Origin: Adiantum capillus-veneris
Lineage: Eukaryota > Streptophyta > Polypodiopsida > Polypodiales > Pteridaceae
Length of the DNA stretch: 64,000 nucleotides
Direction: 5' to 3'
Assembly (NCBI GenBank): GCA_014529385.2
Contig: CM043967.1
Span: forward strand, 12,177,001 to 12,241,000
Shown here: in pieces, positions 32,671 to 44,599 of the stretch
Position numbering within the stretch: the stretch's first letter is position 1
Layout: each line of letters begins with the position of its first letter
Translations under genes and position numbers: made by a program
Notes under the pieces: model-generated
The model's input: only the letters and a program-made list of their open reading frames with translations
Told to the model about the DNA's origin: nothing
Database searches by the model: none

Positions 32671-34164
32671 TTGCTTGTGCCACATAGATATTCTATTGTT
32701 TTGTACAACCATTACGAGTTTTGTTTTCTGTTGTGGCAGCCGAACCTTTTTTGGAGGGTCCACGCCTGCAGCTGCAAAAAACGAGAGCGTTACAAAGGGT
32801 GCCAACATATTGCTACTGAGTTTTACCATGAGGATGTAATTCCTGCTAGTTCATCCTCTCTTGTGCCTAATATTTTCATTAAGATCCCTCTATTGCACAT
32901 TGTTGACATCACTGAGAGTTGCCCTCATTTCGCATTCGAGGGGTGCATACTGTACCGATATGGAACTTACAAACAAAGCCCAAAAGTCGCTAAGTATATG
33001 CACTACCTTAAGGCAGACCTAATTGATCCACTCAACACTGACACCATCACTTGTGCTGTTAGCGATCAATTTATTGTGCAATTCATTAACACTCTTACTG
33101 TAGGAGACTTTGTGCACATTGAGAATGTGACTGTGAAAAAAAAACTAAGTCAGATGGTTTCACATCTCCTTATGTACTATTCTTAGACGCTTCCACGGTT
33201 GTAGAAAAGACAAAGCCTTTTGAAGTCAACCTTAGTTTCTACCCAGAGAGCAAAGTGCATCAATTTTTGGATGAGGTATAGTCCTTGCATGCACAAGGCA
33301 CCCGTATACACTTTGGAACTGTAGCTTTTTTTATTATACGGGCCATGCTAGCACTTCAAAAGCTGGTCTTTCCCAAGGTGATCTTGTTGTTGCAGATGGG
33401 CCAGTAGTTGAGGATCGTGCCACTGTAAGAAATCCTTATATTTTCCCTTCTATAAAAATGTGCTTTTTAATATTTTCCCTCTCTTGCCATCATAGCTTAA
33501 CTTCATGAATGCACGCAAAGAACTTACCACGCTGTTTTTTGTGCTCTTGAGATTGATGTGCATCCTATGTTTCTTGCACGAAACATAGGTTCCTTCACAG
33601 GCCGGAGCAATACACTCTCAGTCTTACTATCCTAGCACGCGTCAAAAGTTCTCGTCTCAAGCATCATTTGGAGGAAGCATATAAGGCCCATATTCTTGAT
33701 GTTGGTCACAATTAAGAAGTAAGTATTGATCTTGCTTTTCCATTTTCACCATAATAGCTCAAGAAAGCTCTAACTTGTCAAGTGGCTATACATAGGTGAC
33801 TGGCACATTGCACTTTGTGAATGTGAACTCAATTTTGGTGGAATGTTTTTGCGGTCAATGCAAATCTACTAAGATTCATTACCAACAAGAGGTAGACTTT
33901 TGCTCTATCTGCTCAAAATCTACAATTATTGTTTTGGTGCCCAAGCTTGAAGGAAAGATTTTGACCAACAAAGCTTCCCCAATTGATGTTTCCTTAGTGG
34001 GTGACATAGTCGACAAAGTATTGCATCTTGACAAAAACTTTGTTGACTTATATGCTTCTGATGTACTGGATGCACGTGATATGCTAGCCTCCTTTGTCCG
34101 AACTTGCAAATTCACCGTCAACAAGTTAGGCCTTGTCACATCTTTTGTCGAAGAGACAAAGTAG
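32671..34164 (+). pseudogene. RPA1/MEIOB-type OB-fold single-strand DNA-binding protein, broken
   Basis: The first frame (to 33,186) contains 'YLKADLIDPLNTDTITCAVS' and 'QFINTLTVGDFVHIENVTVK', the pattern of an OB fold of the RPA large subunit family; a frameshift leads to 'DGFTSPYVLFLDASTVVEKT'. The last frame (33,796-34,164) has a zinc ribbon 'CFCGQCKSTKIHYQQEVDFC', then 'CSKS', and a closing OB-like part 'PIDVSLVGDIVDKVLHLDKN'. Two apparent GT-AG introns are visible (GTAAGAAATC..TCATAG at 33,427-33,499; GTAAGTATTG..ACATAG at about 33,719-33,795). The order OB fold, zinc ribbon, OB fold fits RPA1 and its meiotic relative MEIOB. It precedes the Helentron on the same strand, so it may be element-borne or captured. 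Confidence 0.45.
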
Positions 34165-34260
34165 CACCCCTCCTCTACAACATTGAAGCTCCATCACCTC
34201 CACGTAGAAAAACACTCTTTATATTATCTTACTTTCATCCATTGCTCATATTGTAAATTC

Positions 34261-34263
<3 letters not shown>

Positions 34264-34354
<91 letters not shown>

Positions 34355-34361
34355 GTGTGTG
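34264..34361. repeat. (CT)n(CA)n(GT)n compound microsatellite
   Basis: About 28 CT, 16 CA and 4-5 GT units in series. The CA-GT junction is self-complementary. Confidence 0.97.
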
Positions 34362-34691
34362 TTTTTCATTTACTTATCTTCCTCCCTCCCCATAGCCCAA
34401 GGGGGGGGAAAACTGCACGTACATGGTTCCTCAAGCAACCAAAATGCATCTTTTGAACAAGTCATTGAGAATGATATCGATAGTGCTTTCCTAGCTAGTC
34501 ACCTATGGAATAATAATGTTTTCCTTGTGCTCAATAAAATAATCAAGTCACGCTCGTCATTGCAAAAAATTAACAACATCATGGTAGACATGATGAGAGT
34601 ATCGTTGGAGCGAACTCCAACGATGACACCTTCTTTGGCACATTTGGCTTCTAGTAGACATGATTCCTCCATTTTGACCCAAGTATTGTGA
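34353..34691 (+). other. Unrecognised open frame after microsatellite
   Basis: The downstream part reads 'SFEQVIENDIDSAFLASHLW' and 'IIKSRSSLQKINNIMVDMMR', helical and coding-like. Its first residues derive from the microsatellite edge and cannot be a true start. It could be an N-terminal piece of the Helentron protein or of the OB-fold gene; I cannot decide. Confidence 0.3.
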
Positions 34692-35198
34692 ATAGCCACA
34701 GATCATCTATTGGTATTGCGCTTGATATTATCCATGTATTCTCCTTTAGATTCAGTATTGCATGTGATGTCCATATTTACGGTGTGCCAATAACTTCGCC
34801 CAAAAGACAACATTCAATAGTGGAGCCGATCCAACAACATTGAACAAAATCGTCATTGTCGATAGAAGTGGTTGCCTATTTTTTTACTTGGGGGGCAACA
34901 GATGCTCGCACAAACACAAGTATCATACCTAGGACAAAAAAGAAATGGAATCATTGAAAGCTTTGCTTCTAATGCAACCAAATGAACTCCTTGCCTCCAT
35001 TGCGAGGCAATTTTCTTGCTTGGGTGATAGAACCATCCTAGAAATAGGTGCAATAATAGAAAAAGTTAAAAAATTAAAAAACAATTACAGCCCACACCTC
35101 CCTTAAACATAAACATTGAACAAGCCTGCCCACCAAACAAAGCTATACAACAGTACATAGAAACAACGAACGATGTTCCTATATATCAAGGAAGTTCA

Positions 35199-35770
35199 AT
35201 GTCTTTTCCACAATTAGCTCGTAGGTTGACACTTGGCAGGTCTAGAAACAGTGAGATACATGAAAACCATGTTTGCATTTCATGCAGCCATAAAAGGCAA
35301 GATCATGGTGCACTACTCACCCGATTGAATTCCATAGGATTTAACCTCCCCTTGGTTACAATAGAGAAATTAAATCATTTAGAAAGCTGCCTTGTCAGTG
35401 CCATGCTACCTTTCACCAAAATTATGGAGCTTACATACGATGGTCAATTTGGATTACGAGGTAGCATTGTTAATGTTTTGGAATCCGTGGGGAAAACACA
35501 ACAAATACTACCGAGGTTTATTCATGAAGAAGCCTCGATACTAGTGGGTATTAAGTGTCATCTATAGTACAATCATTGCTACCTTTCCGGGGTTGTCCGA
35601 ACATTGCTTACAATGAAAGCCACTGCTCAGTTATTGCAAACGACTTTATACAAGAACAAAAAATTTACTTTGAACAATGAGTGGCTAAGCCATTTCCATA
35701 GTCTGCATTGCCCTTTTCTTGATGATTTTGCCGACAACAATCAACCCCACCAGAAGAAGATGATCTAGCC
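35199..35770 (+). pseudogene. Helentron protein N-terminal region (DUF6570-like)
   Basis: The frame holds a CxxC pair in 'ENHVCISCSHKRQDHG', then 'IEKLNHLESCLVSAMLPFTK' and 'MELTYDGQFGLRGSIVNVLE', matching the 'LxxxExxLVSxxxPFxxI..GxQxGxxGxVVNV' segment found N-terminal to many Helitron Reps. After the stop at 35,565, 'YLSGVVRTLLTMKATAQLL' and 'LYKNKKFTLNNEWLSHF' continue the same region in another frame. It is not thought catalytic. Confidence 0.75.
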
Positions 35771-35779
35771 ACAGATGTC

Positions 35780-36770
35780 ATGCTCCATGGAATTGAGTCA
35801 TCACAACAAGTAGTGGATCACAATGACAAAATCTTCTTCGTAGCTCCTGTTGAGGGAAATAGTCCTTTGAGTATTTTCAAAGATGAATACTATGAAGAAC
35901 TTAGTTTCCCTACTGTTTTCTACGGTGAGCCCCGTAAATACCATACACTTGCTAAGCATAAATATCAACATGTGGTTCAATGGGAACTTATGCACAATGA
36001 TAGAAGATTCTCACTAAATGTAGAGAATCTTTTTTTCAAAACAGTCAAAGTATTGACTCAAAAAATCATGGGGTCCATTTGGATCCGTATGCGCAAAGGC
36101 AAGCTAAATCACAATACACTAGTGGCTGCACAAGTTGTTGGGATACTAACATGGAGTAGGTCTTGTCTTCCCAACTTGGATATCGTGACTTTGAGGCATT
36201 GCAAACATCACCTGCCTACAAGGAAAAACTGGAAAAAAACGCCTTCACTATGATTAAACAGCTCGGACCACCAACATTCTTTGTCACATTTTTTGCGGTT
36301 GAGAAACGTTGGAAACCTTTGATTGGAGCACTTACTAAGGTCAATCCCATTGTGCGTGCAAGCACACAAACAAAAGCATCATATATACGAGTTTTTGGTC
36401 CAAGTCGACCCTATAACAAACAGACCGCTTTTACTTGAACCGGTTAAATAGGATGAAGAAATTGCTAGCCAAGGATATAACCATATTAGGAAAACTCAAA
36501 GATTACTTTTTCGTGACCGAGTTTCAGAGCCGAGGTAGCCAGCATGATCATGGGCTACTATGGATAGAAAATGATCCTATTTATGGAAAAGATCCCAACG
36601 AAGATGTTGTGGATTTCATCGACAAGTACATAACAACTAATTCCATGCTTCTTCCTATAGATTTACTAGAAATTCAAACACAAGCATAAGAAGTCTTGCT
36701 TCAAAAAATGCAGGGGATGCCGCTTTGACTTTCCTCGCTACCTGATGCCTTTGACTATGATTTAAGAACC
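35780..36770 (+). pseudogene. Helentron Rep, helitron_like_N and HUH motif
   Basis: Four frames in series carry 'SIFKDEYYEELSFPTVFYGE', 'KHKYQHVVQWELMHNDRRFS', 'GPPTFFVTFFAVEKRWKPLI' and 'YFFVTEFQSRGSQHDHGLLW'. The last contains the metal-binding H-x-H (36,543-36,551) of the HUH nuclease that nicks DNA to begin rolling-circle transposition. Next, out of frame at about 36,680-36,760, 'HKHKKSCFKKCRGCRFDFPR' matches the Helitron Rep zinc-binding segment. Frameshifts lie near 36,200, 36,440 and 36,690. The HUH residues are kept. Confidence 0.85.
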
Positions 36771-36838
36771 TTGTAATTCTCAACATAACAATATTCAACA
36801 CAATAAAAAGAAATTACAAACAAATCAAAGATAATTTT

Positions 36839-37764
36839 TTGCTACTAGATTATAAAGCAAATATTACATTCAAACAGTGGCTCCTATCTATGGAACTTCG
36901 ATTTCAGGATTACATCCAAGCTATAGCATCCACAATCTCATGCCCAACACTTTTGTTGAAAAGAAATATTAAAGATATTTACACAAATAATTTCAATCCA
37001 ACCATTTCAAAGCTTTGGGATGCGAATTCAAATATACAATACATTTTAAATGCACACGAAGTAGCTACCTATTGCACCTCATATATAACAAAATCTGATA
37101 ACACGCTCATCAAAGCAATCAAAGAACAATTTGACTCTTGCATTCAAAACAATGAAATTACATTTGATAGACTTTGAAAAATAGGAAACACAATACTAAA
37201 CACAGAGCAAATAAGCTCACATTATATATTGCACTTTCTCTACCTCTCTACAGTGCAACTCAAGAATTTATATTCATAAACACAAACCCTCCCCATGAGA
37301 GAACAATGCTTCTCAAGCAAAAATACCTCCTGCAAAACATAGACCCGTCTAGCACAAAAATCTTTTACAAGACAAGCATAGACAAATATTGTACACGTTC
37401 TACCCAACTCAATGCCATATCATTGGCAGAATTTGCCTCCACATACATTACAACAATCAACACATACAAAAAACGTACCAAACCAAAAATCATACGATAT
37501 GTCAAATATAATGCTGCAAAGAACCCAGATAATTATTATAGAGAACAATGTCTTCTATTTCTACCATGGATAAATAATGAAAGTCAACATCTAACAAATG
37601 GACTCAATCAAAATAAACCTATCATTGATACAAATGAATTTAAATACAACAAAACCACAACAGTGAAATACAACCTTAACACCAATTCATTAGGCACCAG
37701 TTCACCTTCGACATCTACGACACTATCTAATATTTCCTCCCATATTCATGTTGACATCACATAA
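36839..37764 (+). pseudogene. Helentron Rep tyrosine region and Rep-helicase linker
   Basis: Frame 36,839-37,177 has 'NIQYILNAHEVATYCTSYIT', where the two tyrosines (residues 78 and 82) match the Y-x-x-x-Y pair that attacks DNA. The next frame (37,174-37,764) has 'ALSLPLYSATQEFIFINTNP' and 'PHERTMLLKQKYLLQNIDPS', then 'ISLAEFASTYI' and 'NPDNYYREQCLLFLPWINNE', the conserved linker ahead of the helicase. The pair of tyrosines is preserved, and this part reads through nearly 200 codons. Confidence 0.85.
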
Positions 37765-37773
37765 GACCTAAAT

Positions 37774-39300
37774 ATGCAACACCGCCAATTGCATACACAC
37801 ACTATACCAGCCATAACAATATTGCTCCAACCAAACGATATGTATTACAAGAGCATTTTACTGCTTAATGCCCAACAAAGGCTAATATTCGATGATATTA
37901 TACTGAAAAAACGTATACTCCCCACAGAACCAATCCACATTTTCCTGACTGAAAGCGCAGGCACAAGCAAAACTTTCACCCTTCTTTTGATTGTCCAAGG
38001 GCTTCTATGTTTCTATAACCACACATCACATTCCATCCCAACAACTACAAAAGCTTTGCTAATGGCATACATGGGCAAGGCTTCTTTTAACATTGGTGGA
38101 ACCATTATTCAATCGGCCCTCCACTTGCCACTACTCACATCATAACACTTCCCTATCACCTGAGAGGCTAAATGAGCTACAGCTGCTTTATCGAGACCTA
38201 CAGTTAGCCGTTTTCGATGAAGTCTCCTTGATTGGAACCAACATCTTTGCTATGGCAGACTCTTGCCTACGCACAATAAAAAACAACTTACGACCTTCCA
38301 TTTGGTGGTGTTGATGTTGTCTTGTGCAACGACCTTTGCCAAGTTAGTCCAGTGCGTGACTCTTGGATTTTTTCCAGAAAACCTCAGTTGCTTGAAGCTA
38401 TCTCACCCTCTTTCTGGCATGATCGCATAAAATTCTATGAGTTAACGATCACCATGAGACAAACTAATAAGATATTCATCGACATACTCAACAGGATACA
38501 CATTTCAAAACACATCGATGAAGACATTTTGTTCCTCAATACGCATTACATGCGCACAGTACCTCATCCAACCATGGTGTCCCACCTTTACTAAGATAAA
38601 GACCTACACAACCAACATATTTTCAACACTACCATAGGGACACCAATATTTATTGAAGCACAAGACACCAGGGCAAAAACTTGCAGCAAAACTATTCAAA
38701 TACCAATAGATCCAAAGTTAATAGCAGGTCTTCACAAAAACCTTCACTTAAAACCAAGCCTAATTGTAGAACTTTGTGCTGGAAATATTGACATTTTAGA
38801 TGGCCTATTCAATGGAGCGGACGATATATTCAAAGCAGTAACACACAACTCCACAACACAAACAATCTGGATTCACTTTCAAACCACTAAAGTTAGGCCA
38901 AAAAATTAGATATGAAAACCAACAACTATACATTACATCAATAGATAGACAATGGACACCAATCCAAAAAATAGCACATGAGTTTCAATAGGAAAAAACT
39001 TCCTAAACATTATTACTAGGACACAATTCCCAATTCAACCTATAGCTGCTAGGACCATACACCATGCACAAGGCTTGACATTGGACACCTTGGATTTTGA
39101 TCCAACCAGCATTCAAAGTCACGGTCTTGTGTACACTGCCTCTCTCATGTAAGAGATCCAAAAACCTTTACCTCCCAACAGACTTAACTTCCACCCATAT
39201 TAAAGTAGACGAAACAGTTCTAGATGAGCCACACTGCCAACACATGCCACTTGGCAACCTTCATAGCTTGACCTCCACTCTTTGCCCAACAATCACTTGA
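37774..39300 (+). pseudogene. Helentron Pif1-like helicase domain
   Basis: 'LLNAQQRLIFDDII' leads into a Walker A reading 'LTESAGTSKTF' (about 37,954-37,974), where the usual GGAGTGK(S/T) has lost two glycines. 'TTKALLMAYMGKASFNIGGT' is motif Ia. 'LQLAVFDEVSLIG' is Walker B (about 38,216), and 'VLCNDLCQVSPV' matches motif III. 'FYELTITMRQTN' is motif IV. The C-terminal part near 39,060-39,200 shows 'HHAQGLTLDTLDFDP' and 'SHGLVYTASLM', the late superfamily 1 motifs. At least three frameshifts break it. This helicase unwinds the displaced strand during transposition. Confidence 0.85.
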
Positions 39301-39404
39301 TAATACAATCTCTTAACATTGTGTCCCTTAAGAAACACTACAACAACCTTATTCATGGTTACAACAGATAATAACTTAATGGCTTCCCACATTCTTTGTC
39401 TCCA
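39301..39404 (+). pseudogene. Helentron endonuclease, N-terminal part before CACTA insertion
   Basis: Frames in this short stretch read 'SLNIVSLKKHYNNLIHGYN' and then 'NNLMASHILCL', which resemble the start of the AP-like endonuclease of CR1 LINEs and Helentrons. The reading is interrupted exactly at the codons for the LCLQET motif by the CACTA terminus. Confidence 0.75.
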
Positions 39405-39839
39405 CACTACAACACGTCGCGCAAAAATTGGCACAGATGCGGGCGAGACAAGCTTTCTTGTATAAGTAAAATACGCTCGAATAAGCATCATAATAAACAT
39501 CGATATCGTAGCATCGGTATAAATATCGATAAAGCAGTCAAAATATATGCACTTATAACCGTCGGAATACATTAATAAATGCATGTATCAGCACGAAAAA
39601 TCCTATAAAATACCGACGGTCTTTCCGAGGCCTATGACAACGCGTATACCGCAGTCTGTTCCAACGACCAAACCTGCAAAAAAAAAAAAAAAAAAAAATT
39701 GGGCAAAGAGGGCTGGGAACTGATGCTGCATGTACTGCAGCAACAGAAAACAACCCTCTCTACCCAAAGGAAGAGTGCACAAGCAACCGCACTCCACCTA
39801 CAAGTTGACACTAAAGAGCGGGTATATACAGATTAGCAA

Positions 39840-40240
39840 AACTCTAAAAAGAACAAAATCACAAAATCAAAAGCTTGATCATGACAAGTTCTCAAAATCA
39901 TAACCATAACGTCGACTCCCAAACCATAGGCACAATGGCATAACCATAACCAAAACCAAAATCTGATTGCCAAACCATAACTATCACATGATTGGCATAA
40001 CATCACTGAAAACCATAACCATACCTTGATTGTCAAACCCTAACCATACCATGATCGCCATATCATCATTGCAAAACCATAACCATAACTTGATTGCCAA
40101 ACCATGATCAAAACCTCTGTGCCATACCATAACCATAACCTCTGTGCCATACCATAATTGCGAAACAAATCAAAACGGAGTGCAAAACCATAAACATAAG
40201 CACTACAAAACTGTACATGCAAACAATTACTGAGTAAAAC
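39840..40240. repeat. Left subterminal repeats of CACTA copy B
   Basis: CCATAACCATAAC and TTGATTGCCAAACC boxes recur about ten times with drift. Subterminal repeats of this kind bind transposase accessory protein in characterised CACTA elements. Near the very end, 39,490-39,545 has CATCGGTATAAATATCG boxes shared with the right end. Confidence 0.7.
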
Positions 40241-40559
40241 TCTATCAAGAAGACCATAGCTACAAAAAAGGCTGAGACAAAGAAGACTATATGAACATGA
40301 CTATATGAAGATGAATGAGTAAGACTGTATCAAGAAGACCGTCAGGGTAATGCCTCCCAGTCGACGTCCTCTCCCTCCCCCTGTAGTAGCTGGGTCAAAA
40401 GGGCCACAAGTCCATGCTTGTACCCATACTTCTCCTCTCGGTGTGTTGGAAGGCGCTTCACGGCAACTTCCTACAAAATTATGGTTTCATCCTAAGATAA
40501 ATTTTCAAACTTCATATATATTTTCAACAATGCAAAGCATACGTATAATACCTACAAAC

Positions 40560-41452
40560 TCATGTCGAAAATGTGTCGCAGCCTCCACTCCCAAGATGTG
40601 ACACTCTAGTAGACTCCAAACGTGCTCTGGCTGCATCTCTCCGCTCTGCTAAAATTTGTCTGGGTTGTCTTGTGTTTCTCGTGCAATCCCCGCCCACTCC
40701 TCTGCATCCGACCATGTCGGTTTTGGACTGTCGGCATTGTACATGTCTCTCGTCCCTAACCAACGGTGTGACATTGTGACCTTCGCCACGCCCAAAATCC
40801 AGGCATTCGAGACTTCATAGTACCCCTTTTCCGGCCTATACTCTCTGCAAATGTCCTCGACGATGTAGCTCTTTCTTTCATCATCGAGATTACCCCAAAC
40901 CTCCATCACACAGTGACCAAACTGAACCATACAGAGCTGTCAAATCCCTTGTCGCATGGCCTTTCTGACCCTAACTGCCACAACAGCCCCATCCCTGCTC
41001 TTGTACACCTTGCTAGGATCATGCTCGTGTGATCCCCAAGGTGTACGTGGTGTGCCAATCGGTGAACTATCTACTGAAGAGAGTGGAGGATGCTCTCTCG
41101 ATGGTGTGGACGCATCGATAGAACCGCTACCACAGCAACCACCACCTCTAGAAGGACGCCTACCTCGTCTCGAGGATGAACCACCCGTCGGTGTAGGGGG
41201 CACACTAATCCTAGGCATAGAGGGCACACTCGACTGAGGTGTGGGGCCGGTTGGTGTAGAGACCACACTAGTCCTAGGAATAGGGTCCATCGTAGTAGGT
41301 CTAGAGGAGCTTGCTACCCAAAGGTTCTGTGCCATCGTGATCTGCTCTGGTCTAAATTGTGTCAAAAAGAGACCCATGTGCTCGGGTGACATGCCAGCCG
41401 GAGTGACAGGAAAACTAAAACTAGGAGAGTATGGCTCATCATCATCGACCAT
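40560..41452 (-). pseudogene. CACTA copy B second gene (Transposase_24-like)
   Basis: I place the start at 'MVDDDEPYSPSFSFPVTPAG' since the other copy starts at the same residue. A Pro/Ser/Thr-rich middle ('TPQSSVPSMPRISVPPTPTG') is followed by 'DGAVVAVRVRKAMRQGI', an in-frame TGA, then 'QLCMVQFGHCVMEVWGNLDD'. A shifted frame ends 'ARARLESTRVSHLGSGGCDT', which resembles the H-x-(L/S)-G-S-G-G end of plant Transposase_24 proteins. In CACTA elements the second gene usually encodes a terminus-binding protein. The family assignment is tentative. Confidence 0.6.
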
Positions 41453-41589
41453 GGCTACAGATACACAAATAACACCCACAAAATACGTTAGTTTATAGAA
41501 AAACGTTTAATCAATACAAATAACCACATAAACGAATCACCAACACAAATGAATGAATCTAGAGTGTATTATAGACTATTAAAAAGAGT

Positions 41590-44539
41590 TTCTATCAAAA
41601 ATCATTAGTTAATCTCTCGTCTGATATGAGATCTGATGCACCAAAGATGTCTATCTCAATCTGTACTTTTGCATCTTCTTCATCGCTCTCTACATCAGCT
41701 TAAGTATTGGACACTTCATCTCTAGGTTCAGGCATATGCTCACCACTGACCTCCAGCTCAAAATCCAAACATGTATCATCCATCGGCCCTGCACTTTGTT
41801 CATGAATCACCTCTTCGACCTCAATGTCTAATCCTTCACACACTTGCTTGCTTCGTGGAGCAACTTGAACAACATAGAGCTAGCGCGGTTTAGACAGATC
41901 ATTTTCATCATTTTCTCTCCACAGTGGATCTAGTGTGAACAGAACTTGTTCACAATGCTCTGGAAGTACGAATGTATCCTGCGCATCTGTCCACATCCTC
42001 CTAGAGTTCACTTGAATCAATCCACTCTTGTCTTTGTGCACAGTTGCATTAGGGATGTTGTTAATAACTTTGAACCACTTGACATCAAAGATAAAAATAT
42101 CAAACTTTCTAAAGCTGATCTTCAAGTTGTCTTGGATGTAGCCAAAGTATTCAAGTTTGCTGGTCTCTGTGTGCTCATCCCTGGCACTACTCCTACTTTC
42201 TTGGACAAAGCTTACCCTAATACCACTGTCGAAAGTGACCCTTTGTTTGTCGATCTATTGCACTCTGAAGTGTTTCTCATGCGACCACAAAGCTCCATAT
42301 TTATGATACTGCAACCACAAAATTGAAACAGACTTAAAGTTATACTGCATCGATGTTGTCTTCTCTTATCTCTTTTGAACTGATCCAGCACACCAACTCA
42401 CTAATTTTGTAGATCGTTCTTCTAACGTCATCTGTGAAATGATCCTTTATGGCAATTGGTAACATAAACTGTAAAAATTTGTGCCAATCATGGGACTTAA
42501 GACCACTGAGATTGTCATCTCTCGTAAAAGCCGTTTTCAAACATCGCATGCACCCAGTGGGAGTCTTGAATGAAGATATAGTCTTCTTCACTTGTTGCTC
42601 TTCTGCACGACTCAAAACCCATGGTCCTTTTGGTATAGCAAACTTCCCATTGGGTTCAAGTCGAGGCCACATCTCTGGCATTCGACCCACAGCCTGCAGG
42701 TCATTTCTTTGGGCCTTGCTCTCCCTTTTCCCAATGATGGTTTTCCATATGATCTCCCCCACATTCTTGAAGATGTGCATTTGGTCGAGCAGATGATTAA
42801 TAAGCAGGTCACTCTAGTACGGGATTTCATGAAAAATAGAAAGTCTTTTCATTCCATGTGGCATGAAATCTCCCCTCTCTAGCCACATGTTTTTCCAATT
42901 GCTCGCTTTCAGTGGATGCATGTCATGTTTGCATATGTTTGATCCACGTAGCTCATGTCCTTCAGGCAAAAATATACCATGCTCCTCATAAACTGCCTTG
43001 CTCAAATGCTCAGAGCGATGGAATCCAAGTCGAGGACCACATTTCAGGCATGTATGATTGCCCGAGTAACTCAAGCCTGAAACGTCACAAAATTATAATA
43101 TAAAAGCGTTGGCATAGCCAGGAATAACATGTTGTGTGTGAGGGTTTCAAAGGCACTTACCTAAGCACTCATCGAAGCCTGGCCAATCGTGCATGGTCCA
43201 CATGAGAATGCCTTGCACATGTACATTCCGTCGTTCGATTGGTTGGGACATATCAACCACATCGATTCCTGTCCACAAGATTTAGAGCTCCTCTATAAGT
43301 GGTGCTAGATAGACGTCCATGTTCTTTGCTTTGTACTTTCCTTGGACAATCAGTGACAACAACAGATGGCCCTTCTTGATAGCTAGCCATGGTGGAAGAC
43401 TATAATTAACCAGACAAATAGGCCACGTGCTCCATGACGAACTCCGTAATCTGAATGGGTTTACTTCGTCCATTGCAAAGCGGGTATCTCGAGGCTCATT
43501 TTAAAATGTAAGCCAATTTTTTCTCTATGTGCGTCCATACACGCGAGTCAGCAGGTACCCGCATCACATCATCTGTCGATCTAGTATTTGAGTGCCATAT
43601 CATCAAAGCGGATATGGACTTGCACCTGAACATGCTCTTTTATTCTTGGAATGATAGGAAAGTGTCGAAGGACCTTTGCAGGGATAAATTTTCCTTGTGT
43701 GTCTCTCTATACCTATTTGATCTACAATTGGGACATTGTTCCAAATTTGCATACTCATTGCGAAAAAGTATACAATCATTAGGACATGCATGTATATTGT
43801 GATAATCCATGCCCAAATTAGTAAGAAGCTTTTTAGCGGCTGGACGGGTAGGGGGCATATGATTCCCTTCTTGCAAGATTTGCTCATTGAGCAACCTATC
43901 GTTACAAGTCAACCCCTTGATCACATTATTGAACTGCAATTTCACTTTATCATGCTTAGGATACAATGTATTTACCTAAAAAGCTCTATGACTGAGCCAT
44001 CGGACCACCCGTAGACAGCCACCCATAGACAGACTGCAAATTAAGCATTGCCAACGTGGTACGGAGAACTAAGATTTTTGCACCATTCTAAAGCGGCATG
44101 CGTGCAAGAGTTTGCATCATCTCGCCCTCTTTATCGTTGCTATCATGCCGTCGATATGGACGGGATGACTGAGGTTGGTCCGAAGTATTGCGTTGAATGT
44201 TGTCGTCTTCTATGTTTTGAATGATGGGATCCATGTCAAAGAACGCGTCTAACATATGCTCCATCTCTACTTCTTGAAATGCCACATCGGGTATTGGTTG
44301 GGAGGACTCAGTCGCGATGGCTGTTCGTTTGAAAATCGTATTCTCTCGGATGAAGTTGGAGCAATATCTACTTGCAGAGTTTGATCTATTGTCTCTGGAC
44401 CATGAGATCGATAACGCAGGTCTTGTAGTTGCTCTATCGAAAAGAGACCGTGATTGTGTATGTATTGGTCACATATTTTTTGTTTTTGAAAGATCTGATA
44501 CTTGCAATGCGCACAAGGACACGCCATCCTATCGTCCAT
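41590..44539 (-). pseudogene. CACTA copy B TNP2-like transposase
   Basis: Domains in order: transposase-associated N-terminus 'MACPCAHCKYQIFQKQKICD' with 'HNHGLFSIEQ' (44,267-44,530); 'NHMPPTRPAAKKLLTNLGMD' and 'HACPNDCILFRNEYANLEQC' (43,640-43,966); 'DEVNPFRLRSSSWSTWPICL' with 'NYSLPPWL' and 'MDVYLAPLIEEL' (43,282-43,473); 'CLKCGPRLGFHRSEHLSKAV' (42,814-43,074); 'QMHIFKNVGEIIWKTIIGKR' and 'GLKSHDWHKFLQFMLPIAIK' (42,340-42,780); and DUF4216 'FDVKWFKVINN' (41,880-42,125) with an acidic tail. This is the plant TNP2 transposase. The DUF4218 segment seen in copy C is missing. Introns or frameshifts separate the pieces. Confidence 0.88.
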
Positions 44540-44599
44540 ACTTTATATACCAATGATGCAACAAATAATTAAAACACTCTATTTGTTATAACTACACAC

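Noticed and set aside
39677-39699. A-run as the tail of a retroposed transcript
   Set aside because: No target duplication or recognisable transcript sequence adjoins it; it lies within the CACTA terminal zone.
42115-42326. Plus-strand frame 'LQVVLDVAKVFKFAGLCVLI' suggesting a separate gene
   Set aside because: The minus strand here reads as the DUF4216 lead-in (SKLEYFGYIQDN), so the plus frame is a shadow.
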